A stretch of 12,681 nt of DNA, taken from positions 1 through 12,681 of the forward strand of contig CALFYG010000106.1 in the NCBI GenBank assembly GCA_937952095.1, written 5' to 3'. The notes beneath the pieces were generated by a model. The model had not been told where the DNA came from. It did not search any database and saw only the letters and a list, made by a program, of their open reading frames with translations. Shown piece after piece: positions 6,876 through 12,681 of the stretch; the stretch's first letter is position 1, and each line of letters begins with the position of its first letter. The DNA comes from an uncultured Micrococcales bacterium (GTDB taxonomy: Bacteria > Actinomycetota > Actinomycetes > S36-B12 > UBA10799). A program made the position numbers and the translations under genes.

Positions 6876-6881
6876 TACCAT
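6876..6881 (+). promoter_or_regulatory. -10 element for leaderless serA transcript
   Basis: TACCAT matches TAnnnT and ends seven bases before the G of the serA GTG, the normal distance from a -10 to the transcription start. The only purine-rich stretch (GAGGGG) touches the start codon and is too close to serve as a ribosome binding site, so a leaderless mRNA is the best reading. No -35 hexamer is recognisable. Confidence 0.45.
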
Positions 6882-6887
6882 CGAGGG

Positions 6888-8474
6888 GTGAGCAAACCCA
6901 TCGTCTTGATCGCCGAAGAGCTGTCACCCGCCACCATCGAAGCCCTCGGACCCGACTTCGAGATCCGGCACACCGATGGCGCCGACCGGGCCGCACTCCT
7001 GGGCGAGATCGGCGACGTGGACGCGATCCTGGTGCGTTCGGCGACGCAGATCGATGCGGAGGCCCTCGCCGCCGCCAAGAACCTCAAGGTGGTCGCCCGT
7101 GCCGGTGTTGGCCTCGACAACGTCGATGTCGATGCCGCGACGCAGGCCGGCGTGATGGTGGTCAACGCCCCCACCTCCAACATCGTCAGTGCCGCCGAGT
7201 TGGCGGTCGCGCTGCTGCTGGCCAGCGCCCGCAACATCTCCCCGGCTCACGCCGCGTTGCGACAGGGGGAGTGGAAGCGCTCCAAGTACAGCGGGGTCGA
7301 GCTCGCCGACAAGACGGTGGGTGTGGTCGGACTGGGCCGCATCGGGCTGCTCGTCGCACAGCGGTTGAGTGCTTTCGGTGTGCGCCTGGTCGCCTACGAC
7401 CCCTTCGTGCAGCCTGCCCGTGCCGCCCAACTCGGCGTGAAACTGCTGCCGCTCGACGAACTGCTGGCGCAGTCCGACTTCATCACCGTCCACCTGCCGA
7501 AGACCAAGGAGACGGTGGGCCTGATCGACGCGGGTGCCTTGAAGCTGGTGAAGCCCAGCGTGCACATCATCAACGCCGCGCGCGGGGGGATCGTCGACGA
7601 GCAGGCGCTGTACGACGCGCTCGTCGAAGGACGTGTTGCCGGAGCCGGGCTCGACGTGTACGCGAAGGAGCCGTGCACCGACTCGCCACTGTTCGGCCTC
7701 GACAACGTCGTGGCCACCCCGCACCTGGGCGCCTCCACGGACGAGGCGCAGGAGAAGGCAGGGATCGCCGTTGCGAAGTCGGTGCGACAGGCGTTGGCGG
7801 GTGAACTCGTTCCTGACGCGGTCAACGTCAAGGGCGGCCTCATCGCCGAGGAGGTCCGGCCATTCATCGAACTGGCGGAGCACCTGGGCCGGATCGCGAC
7901 CTCCATGGCCCCGTCGGCGGTCGCCCAAGTCACTGTCGAGGCGCTCGGGGAGATCAGTGCGCTGGACGTCAGTGTGCTCGAACTGTCGACCCTGAAGGGC
8001 ATGTTCTCAGTGCTCGTCGACGACCCGGTGTCCTACGTCAACGCGCCCATCCTGGCGCGCGACCGCGGTGTGGTGACCACCATGGTGACCGAGGGGGATT
8101 CCCCCGACCACCGCTCCCTGGTCCGGGTCCGCATGGCCTGCGCCGACGGGCAGTCGCTGGTCGTCGCAGGAACCGTGTTCGGGATCCGCGACAGTGAGAA
8201 GCTCGTGGAGGTCGACACCCTGGACCTCGACCTGCCCATCAGCGAACACATGCTCGTGTTCCGTTATGAGGACAAGCCGGGCGTGGTCGGCGTGGTCGGT
8301 CAGGTGCTCGGCGACGCCGGGATCAACATCGCGAACATGCAGGTGGGCCGGGACGCTGCCGGTGGGCTCGCGCTCATCGCGTTGACGGTCGACAGTGCGG
8401 TCGACCAGCCGACGGTTGACGCCATCGCGGCGCGGATCGCAGCGGAGTCCGGCGCAGCCATCGACCTGGTCTAG
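6888..8474 (+). CDS. serA: D-3-phosphoglycerate dehydrogenase (long, ASB-ACT type)
   Basis: The enzyme catalyses NAD+-dependent oxidation of 3-phosphoglycerate to 3-phosphohydroxypyruvate, the committed step of serine synthesis. It has 528 residues, the length of the M. tuberculosis enzyme. In order: the substrate-binding domain (about 1-97 and 290-315) with 'ARAGVGLDNVD'; the nucleotide-binding domain with GLGRIG (148-153) and the downstream 'AYDPF'; the catalytic set Arg232 ('NAARGGIVDE'), Glu261 and His279 ('ATPHLGAS'); an intervening allosteric ASB domain (about 317-450); and a C-terminal ACT domain (about 455-528) starting 'MLVFRYEDKPGVVGVVGQV', which binds serine for feedback control in this type. 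The GTG start is supported by 'SKPIVLIAEELSPATIEAL', a standard N-terminus, and by the leaderless promoter. Placement after the ilv genes is common in actinobacteria. Confidence 0.97.
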   Translation: MSKPIVLIAEELSPATIEALGPDFEIRHTDGADRAALLGEIGDVDAILVRSATQIDAEALAAAKNLKVVARAGVGLDNVDVDAATQAGVMVVNAPTSNIVSAAELAVALLLASARNISPAHAALRQGEWKRSKYSGVELADKTVGVVGLGRIGLLVAQRLSAFGVRLVAYDPFVQPARAAQLGVKLLPLDELLAQSDFITVHLPKTKETVGLIDAGALKLVKPSVHIINAARGGIVDEQALYDALVEGRVAGAGLDVYAKEPCTDSPLFGLDNVVATPHLGASTDEAQEKAGIAVAKSVRQALAGELVPDAVNVKGGLIAEEVRPFIELAEHLGRIATSMAPSAVAQVTVEALGEISALDVSVLELSTLKGMFSVLVDDPVSYVNAPILARDRGVVTTMVTEGDSPDHRSLVRVRMACADGQSLVVAGTVFGIRDSEKLVEVDTLDLDLPISEHMLVFRYEDKPGVVGVVGQVLGDAGINIANMQVGRDAAGGLALIALTVDSAVDQPTVDAIAARIAAESGAAIDLV

Positions 8475-8711
8475 GCCGGGAGTCTCACGCGCGCACCACC
8501 CCAGGGGCGATCCTTCCCGCCACCGCGAAGGGCTGGTTACGCAAGGACAACGTGTCGACCTGGGGCATCCCCACGACGTGCTCCACCGGTCAGTTGAAGT
8601 TCACGGCGAAGCGGCTATAGCGCGACGAACACTGGCTCGGTTCCGTTGGACCGGGAGGGGATCACAGACTGCGGGCACCCCGCTGGCATGGGGGAGCGCC
8701 GACCTCCGTGG
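8475..8711. other. Intergenic stretch between convergent serA and the HNH gene, no assignable gene
   Basis: No confident gene, RNA or strong terminator is seen in these 237 bases. Small dyads occur (GGGGCATCCCC; GCGGGCACCCCGC), but without T runs, so they are only weak terminator candidates. A short minus-strand reading frame from a GTG at 8586 to TGA at 8485 (33 codons) has third positions that are nearly all G or C, as in the real genes here. A plus-strand frame over the same bases, ending at a TAG near 8620, is also G/C-rich. Neither has a ribosome binding site or a recognised sequence. A decayed gene fragment is possible. Confidence 0.3.
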
Positions 8712-9938
8712 TCAGGCGGTGAGGGGTGGGGATCTGTCGCTTACGGGTGTGATGTGGGGGATGCCCTCGTCTATGTGGATGGTGTAGTGGCCGTGGTGCA
8801 GGTCGTGGTGGCATCGGTTGCAGAGCAGGACGAGGTTTGACAGGTCGGTTTTGCCGCCGTGGCGCCAGTGGTGGATGTGGTGGGCTTGGCAGTATCTGGG
8901 GGCTCGTCCGCAGCGGATGCAGCCGCGGTCGCGGGCGATCAGGGCGCGCCATTGGTGGTGGTTGGCGGTGCGTTTGCCCCGCGCCAGGGCCAGGGGGACG
9001 AAGGTGTTCTTGCGGCGGGTGCCGAGGATGACCGACACGATGGCGGTGCAGGTGAGCAGGTCCAGCATCCGGGCACCGAGCGCGGACTCGTCGTCCTCGA
9101 GCACCGCACCGTCACTGGAGAGGTCCTCGAGCTCGACGAGCACGGACACCTGGGAGACACCGAGCGGGTTGGTGTTCGCGGCGCCGGCGGTGGTCAGATC
9201 GGTCAGGGCGTCGGCACGCCGCTGTTTCGCGGTGCGCTGGTCGTCGCGGGACGTGCGGCCGATCAGGGTGTTCAACGCCTCGCGCAGCGCGGCGCCGGCG
9301 GTCGGGTCGAGGTAGCCGTCGAGGCGGAACATGCCGTTCGGGGTTTCCGACAGCGACAGTGATCTCTTCTGGTGGAGGTCTTCGGCGGTGTGGTCGCGGG
9401 CTTCGGGCCGGCACTGATCGGCCAGGATGCCCAGGATCCGGCGCAGTTCGCCCGGTTCCACGGTCTGCGCGATCGTGACCACCTGTGCCTCGACCAGATG
9501 GAAACCGGTGATCTTCGGGGCTTCGGTGGTGATCACCGCGACATGCGCGGTCGACATCCGCCCGGCGGCGAACGAAGCAGCCACCTTGGGCAGGTGCTGC
9601 AGGGCGTTCCCCCGGGACACCGTCGCCGACCCGGCCGCCGGATTCGCACCCGTGGCCACCGCGACCAGCATCCCGGTCGTCCCGGCACCCAACACCCGCG
9701 AATCGGCATGCTCATCAGCACACCCGGCCAACGCGGTCAGGTAGGCGTCCAGACGGTTACGCAACGCCGCGACCGCGGCCATCGACCCGGCACGCGACTC
9801 CGCATACATGGTCTCGGGGTCGGGCAGAGCATCAACCAACTGGTTGAGCTGATCGACCTCGGCCGGATGCTCGGTGGGTAGTTCGGCGGCCAACGCGCAA
9901 CGGCGTTTCACCTGCCGCGACACCTCGAACACCGCCAA
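8712..9938 (-). CDS. DUF222 / 13E12-repeat family protein with C-terminal HNH endonuclease domain
   Basis: About 408 residues from a TTG at 9938, with GGGGAG five bases upstream. A GTG at 9932 and an ATG at 9965 are alternatives, but the ATG overlaps a perfect TATAAT (9969-9964) and would lie upstream of the transcription start. The long N-terminal part is the helical DUF222 domain ('AAVAALRNRLDAYLTALAG', 'FAAGRMSTAHVAVI', 'GYLDPTAGAALREALNTLI'). The C-terminal HNH domain (about 340-380) has CxxC (Cys340, Cys343), the 'HHIHHW' core at 353-358, Asn368 and a second CxxCH (Cys373, Cys376, His377): a zinc-bound beta-beta-alpha nuclease fold. Such proteins are multicopy and actinobacteria-specific, the 13E12 family of M. 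tuberculosis. Their biological role is not established; nuclease activity and mobility are inferred. No partner gene or flanking repeats were found. Confidence 0.88.
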   Translation of the reverse strand: MAVFEVSRQVKRRCALAAELPTEHPAEVDQLNQLVDALPDPETMYAESRAGSMAAVAALRNRLDAYLTALAGCADEHADSRVLGAGTTGMLVAVATGANPAAGSATVSRGNALQHLPKVAASFAAGRMSTAHVAVITTEAPKITGFHLVEAQVVTIAQTVEPGELRRILGILADQCRPEARDHTAEDLHQKRSLSLSETPNGMFRLDGYLDPTAGAALREALNTLIGRTSRDDQRTAKQRRADALTDLTTAGAANTNPLGVSQVSVLVELEDLSSDGAVLEDDESALGARMLDLLTCTAIVSVILGTRRKNTFVPLALARGKRTANHHQWRALIARDRGCIRCGRAPRYCQAHHIHHWRHGGKTDLSNLVLLCNRCHHDLHHGHYTIHIDEGIPHITPVSDRSPPLTA

Positions 9939-9963
9939 CGATTCTCCCCGTTCCCGATACCCC

Positions 9964-9969
9964 ATTATA
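9964..9969 (-). promoter_or_regulatory. -10 promoter element of the DUF222-HNH gene
   Basis: A perfect TATAAT reads on the minus strand from 9969 to 9964, which is rare in DNA of this GC content. Transcription would begin near 9958-9957, leaving about 20 bases that contain GGGGAG before the TTG at 9938. No convincing -35 is seen at 16-18 bases. Confidence 0.5.
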
Positions 9970-10101
9970 GAACAGGCGTACGATGAACACCAGTACCAAA
10001 CACCACCTGGGGACACCAATCTCGGGGCCGACCTTGAGTGCGGCACAACTGCGACTCCCGCTCGACGAGTGTCACGAATCTCGCCGCACTGGGGCGCGAC
10101 G

Positions 10102-10740
10102 TCACCCCGTCAGTCGGCTCCGTATCGCCCACATCACCTGGCCGAAACCGAACGCCCCCAGGACCAGCGCCGCCCAGCCGCCGATCTGGGCCCAGATGGG
10201 ACCCGCGGCCCACGTGGCGATGAGGAACATCCCCGCCACGAGCACCCGGGTGGGTCGCTCCGACAGGCTGATCACCCCGATCTCGGTGAAGCCCACCCCC
10301 GCGGCGCGCGCCCTGGCGTACTCCTGCAGGAAGGCAAGCAAAGCCGCGCCCACAGCGGGCCAGGGGTTGGTCGCCGCCAGCCCAAGTCCGACCAGTAGCG
10401 CCACATCCCCCACTCGGTCCGCCACACTGTCCAGCACGTAGCCGAAGTCGGAACTCTTGTCGGTGAGGATGGCCACGGCCCCGTCGAGATTGTCGATGAG
10501 CCCGGCGAGCAGGGCGACGACCCCCGCAAGCAGGTACTGGTCACGGATGACCCAATACGGCACGGTGAGCGCCACGAGCAGCCCGAGCACCGTGACGGCG
10601 TCCGGCGACAGCCGGATAGCCGCCAACGGTTTGGCCAGCAGGAAGGTCACCGTGAGCCACGCCTGCACGGGGATGGAGGTCCGGGGATCGAGCCCTCCGT
10701 GCAGCGTCGCCCAACGCTCGAAGTACTCGCCTCGCGTCAC
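10102..10740 (-). CDS. CDP-alcohol phosphatidyltransferase family membrane protein
   Basis: A 212-residue membrane enzyme predicted to transfer a phosphatidyl group from CDP-diacylglycerol to an alcohol, releasing CMP, in phospholipid synthesis. The GTG at 10740 overlaps the metF stop by four bases (GTGA), so the two genes are one operon with coupled translation. About five to six hydrophobic helices are visible (roughly 29-41, 47-62, 69-85, 112-125, 166-180 and 185-205). The family motif D-x2-DG-x2-A-x9-G-x3-D-x3-D is present with Asp83, Asp86, Gly87, Ala90, Gly100, Asp104 and Asp108. The Arg that usually follows Ala is Ile91 here ('DGAVAI'), a change that, as recalled, also occurs in an actinobacterial subgroup of unknown acceptor. 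The four Asp residues that bind metal and CDP are intact, so the enzyme is probably active. The substrate alcohol cannot be told. Confidence 0.8.
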   Translation of the reverse strand: MTRGEYFERWATLHGGLDPRTSIPVQAWLTVTFLLAKPLAAIRLSPDAVTVLGLLVALTVPYWVIRDQYLLAGVVALLAGLIDNLDGAVAILTDKSSDFGYVLDSVADRVGDVALLVGLGLAATNPWPAVGAALLAFLQEYARARAAGVGFTEIGVISLSERPTRVLVAGMFLIATWAAGPIWAQIGGWAALVLGAFGFGQVMWAIRSRLTG

Positions 10741-11624
10741 ACCGTCAAGCCTAGGTCGCGATACACCCGCAACGTGGAGAACGACCGGTTGAGCGTGTAG
10801 AAATGCAGTCCGGGAGCACCTCCGTCGAGGAGCTCCGAACACAACTCGGCGGCCGACTCCACACCGAGTTCGACGACGGCGTCGGCGTCATCCGCGACCC
10901 GCTCGAAGCGCTCGATCATGTCGGCGGGCAGCGGCGTGCCCGACAGTTGCGCGAAACGCTGGATCTGACGCACATTCGTCACCGGCATGATCCCCGGGAT
11001 GATCGGCATCTCCACCCCGGCGGACTGCGCCGCCTCGACGAGGCGGAAGTAGGACCCGGCCGTGAAGAAGAACTGCGTCATCGCGAAGTCCGCGCCCCGG
11101 TCCTGCTTGGCCTTGAGGACCGCGACGTCGAACTCCAGCGACGGCGACGAGGGGTGGACGTCCGGGAAGGCAGCGACGCCGATGCTGAAGTCCCCCAACT
11201 GCGACAGCAGCTCCACGAGTTCGTCGGCATGCTCGAGTCCGCCCGGGGTGGACACCCATGGCGCCTGCGGTCCACCACTCGGATCGCCACGCAGTGCCAG
11301 TACGTGATGAACACCCGCATCCGCGTAGGCGGCGATCACCGAACGCAGTTCCGCGACGGTCGAGCCGACACACGTGAGATGGCCCATGGGCGTCAGCGTC
11401 GTTTCGTGGGCGATCTGCTGGGTGATGGCCACGGTGCGATCACGCGTGGAGCCGCCGGCCCCGTACGTCACCGACACCAGATCCGGGTGCAGTGGTTCGA
11501 GCCTGCGGATGGCGTCCCACAGGTGCCGTGAGCCTTCTTCGGTCTTCGGGGGGAAGAACTCGAAGGAGAACGATGTCCCGCCGGAGTCGATGCGCTGGCG
11601 CACGGACGATCGGATCGCGGACAT
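10737..11624 (-). CDS. metF: 5,10-methylenetetrahydrofolate reductase
   Basis: An FAD-dependent cytoplasmic enzyme that reduces 5,10-methylene-THF to 5-methyl-THF, the methyl donor for methionine synthesis. It has 295 residues, the normal bacterial length. The TIM-barrel landmarks are in order: 'FSFEFFPPKTEEG' with catalytic Glu22 (E. coli Glu28), 'VSVTYGAGGSTRDRT' (50-64), 'GHLTCVG' (81-87), 'ALRGDP' with the flavin-tuning Asp114 (E. coli Asp120), 'GVAAFPDVHP' (149-158), 'AMTQFFF' with Gln185, 'IIPGIMPVTN' (208-217) and the C-terminal 'GLHFYTLNRS'. The ATG at 11624 is preferred to an ATG 72 bases upstream, because the family N-terminus fits and a TAGAAT box ends eight bases before it. It is the canonical MetF type. 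It is divergent from the prenyl synthase gene and coupled to the phosphatidyltransferase. Confidence 0.95.
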   Translation of the reverse strand: MSAIRSSVRQRIDSGGTSFSFEFFPPKTEEGSRHLWDAIRRLEPLHPDLVSVTYGAGGSTRDRTVAITQQIAHETTLTPMGHLTCVGSTVAELRSVIAAYADAGVHHVLALRGDPSGGPQAPWVSTPGGLEHADELVELLSQLGDFSIGVAAFPDVHPSSPSLEFDVAVLKAKQDRGADFAMTQFFFTAGSYFRLVEAAQSAGVEMPIIPGIMPVTNVRQIQRFAQLSGTPLPADMIERFERVADDADAVVELGVESAAELCSELLDGGAPGLHFYTLNRSFSTLRVYRDLGLTV

Positions 11625-11631
11625 GATGAGA

Positions 11632-11637
11632 ATTCTA
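11632..11637 (-). promoter_or_regulatory. -10 element for near-leaderless metF transcript
   Basis: TAGAAT on the minus strand (11637 to 11632, five of six to TATAAT) lies seven bases from the A of the metF ATG. Transcription would begin at or one base before the start codon. No ribosome binding site is visible in the CTCATC that lies just before the ATG. No -35 is recognisable. Confidence 0.5.
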
Positions 11638-11764
11638 GGCGGCGGTCCAGGGGTCGGGACGGTGCGCCCATGCGCAACGTCGCACTGGCCGCGCATCCCA
11701 TGGCTCCTTGGCTGCGCGGCAGCGCCGATCGCGACTCCCGGATGCCCCCCAGGCCGGGTGCACG

Positions 11765-11770
11765 TAGATT
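11765..11770 (+). promoter_or_regulatory. -10 element for leaderless prenyl synthase transcript
   Basis: TAGATT ends seven bases before the A of the ATG at 11777, so the predicted transcription start is the start codon itself. The intervening TGAGCC contains at most a three-base match to a ribosome binding site. No -35 is seen 16-18 bases upstream. Confidence 0.5.
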
Positions 11771-11776
11771 TGAGCC

Positions 11777-12654
11777 ATGCCGGACACCACCGTGGACATC
11801 GACGCCACCCTGCGCCGCCTGCGTGCCGATTTCTCCGACATCGTGGCGCAGTTCGTCCGCGACCAGGTGGACGTGCTGACCGGCATCAGCCCCGACCTGC
11901 TCCCCTTGCTCGACACCCTCGAGGACCTGCTGGACGGGGGGAAGAAACTGCGACCCACCTTCGCGTACTGGGGTTGGCGAAGCGCCGGCGGCGCTTCGGA
12001 AGGACCCATCCTGTCCGCGGCCGCCGCACTCGAGTTCCTGCAGGCCTGCGCCCTGATCCACGACGACGTCATGGACGGATCCGACACCCGGCGCGGGAAG
12101 CCTGCGGCTCACCGGCGTCTGGCCTCCATGCACCGGTCCCATGGCTACCTCGGGTCCCCTGAGGACTTCGGCGTCGGATCGGCGATCCTGCTCGGCGACC
12201 TGTGTCTGAGCTGGTCCGACGAGTTACTCATGGCCAGCGGCCTGGCGCCGGCCGCGCTCGAGGCTGCCAAACCGATCTTCGACGAGATGCGCACCGAGTT
12301 GATGGCCGGGCAGTACCTGGACCTCCTCGAACAGGTACGCGGTGACTACAGCCTCGACAGCGCACTACAGGTGGCGCGGTACAAGTCGGCGAAGTACACC
12401 GTGGAACGCCCCCTGCACATCGGAGCCGCCGCCGCAGGAGCGGACAGCGCACACCTCGAGCAGTTGACCGCCTTCGGGATCCCGCTCGGCGAGGCGTTCC
12501 AACTGCGCGACGACATGCTCGGCGTCTACGGCGACCCGCAGGAGACCGGCAAGCCCGCCGGCGACGACCTGCGGGAGGGCAAGCGCACGGCGCTGGTGGC
12601 CATCGCCTGGGAGCGCGCCGACGCATTCCAGCGTGACCTGCTGCGTCAGCACCT
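11777..12654 (+). CDS. idsA: Polyprenyl (geranylgeranyl-type) diphosphate synthase, 3' end missing
   Basis: A trans-isoprenyl diphosphate synthase that condenses isopentenyl diphosphate with allylic diphosphates to make C15-C20 precursors of carotenoids, menaquinone or lipids. About 292 residues are present of the usual 350 or so; the C-terminus is lost because the contig runs into adapter sequence at 12655. Seen: 'GGKKLRP' (54-60, diphosphate-binding Arg59), the first aspartate-rich motif HDDVMD (95-100) followed by 'DTRRGKPA' with Arg105/Arg106, 'LLGDLCLSWSDEL' (138-150), the Lys pair region 'YKSAKYTVERPLHIG' (202-216), the second aspartate motif 'QLRDDMLGVYGD' (242-253), and 'TGKPAGDDLREGKRT' (257-271). 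DDxxD is the first motif and chain length is not resolved. M. tuberculosis likewise has an idsA-type gene divergent from an MTHFR gene, which supports the symbol. Confidence 0.88.
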
Positions 12655-12681
12655 AGATCGGAAGAGCACACGTCTGAACTC
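12655..12681. other. Illumina TruSeq-type adapter read-through (artefact)
   Basis: The last 27 bases begin AGATCGGAAGAGC and continue with ACACGTCTGAACTC, the common Illumina TruSeq read-1 adapter. Read in the frame of the prenyl synthase, they give the tell-tale peptide DRKSTRLNS; the reverse strand gives a 'CSSDL' peptide, also familiar as adapter contamination in protein databases. This is not genomic DNA. Confidence 0.97.

Noticed and set aside
8712..9938. The HNH gene as part of an insertion sequence or homing element
   Set aside because: No flanking inverted or direct repeats, no transposase and no interrupted gene are visible; DUF222-HNH genes are common as free-standing actinobacterial genes.
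10037..10090. 8-bp inverted repeat (AGTGCGGC / GCCGCACT) with a 38-base loop after the phosphatidyltransferase gene
   Set aside because: It could help termination, but the loop is long, there is no T run and inner pairing is weak; too little to call a terminator.
12228..12671. Minus-strand frame starting with a Met-Cys-Ser-Ser-Asp-Leu peptide
   Set aside because: Its start lies in adapter sequence and the rest is opposite the prenyl synthase, so it is an artefact.

Overview
The window is high-GC chromosomal DNA that reads as an actinobacterium (Actinomycetota). The pointers are an ilvB-ilvN-ilvC cluster, a 528-residue SerA of the long mycobacterial type, a DUF222/13E12-type HNH protein, metF divergent from an idsA-type prenyl synthase (an arrangement also known in Mycobacterium), and several promoters that appear to make leaderless mRNAs. 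The genus cannot be told from the sequence. The right end carries Illumina adapter sequence, so this is an uncurated assembly contig, probably metagenomic.

Left edge (1-870): two minus-strand genes in series, an AbiEi/DUF559-like N-terminal protein and the start of a protein with an Ig-like fold signature that runs off the window. Upstream of the first gene is a strong 14-bp inverted repeat (834-870) that looks like an operator.

Centre (900-8474, plus strand): a branched-chain amino acid and serine biosynthesis block. A promoter at 900-928 appears to start transcription on the first base of an 11-codon leader peptide with consecutive Leu-Ile-Leu-Val codons. A 10-bp helix and a terminator hairpin with a T run follow, and then ilvB: a transcription attenuator. 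Downstream are ilvB, ilvN, a ChaA-type cation/proton antiporter, ilvC, a TMEM175-family potassium channel and a fructosamine-kinase-family protein. These are joined by 1- or 4-base start/stop overlaps, except for a 57-base gap before ilvC. serA follows 22 bases later with its own likely leaderless promoter. Having two ion-transport genes woven into the ilv operon is the most unusual feature of the layout.

Right part (8475-12681): 237 bases with no assignable gene, then three minus-strand genes (DUF222-HNH, a CDP-alcohol phosphatidyltransferase, metF) and, divergent from metF, the truncated prenyl diphosphate synthase. metF and the phosphatidyltransferase overlap by four bases and form one operon; the HNH gene has its own TATAAT box. 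The last 27 bases (12655-12681) are sequencing adapter, not genome.

Functionally, the core supplies valine, isoleucine and leucine precursors (acetohydroxyacid synthase and ketol-acid reductoisomerase), serine (phosphoglycerate dehydrogenase) and methyl-tetrahydrofolate (MetF), next to membrane-lipid and isoprenoid genes. No new defence or mobile system is convincingly present. The most interesting signals are regulatory: the ilv attenuator, the uniform leaderless promoter geometry and the operator-like palindrome.
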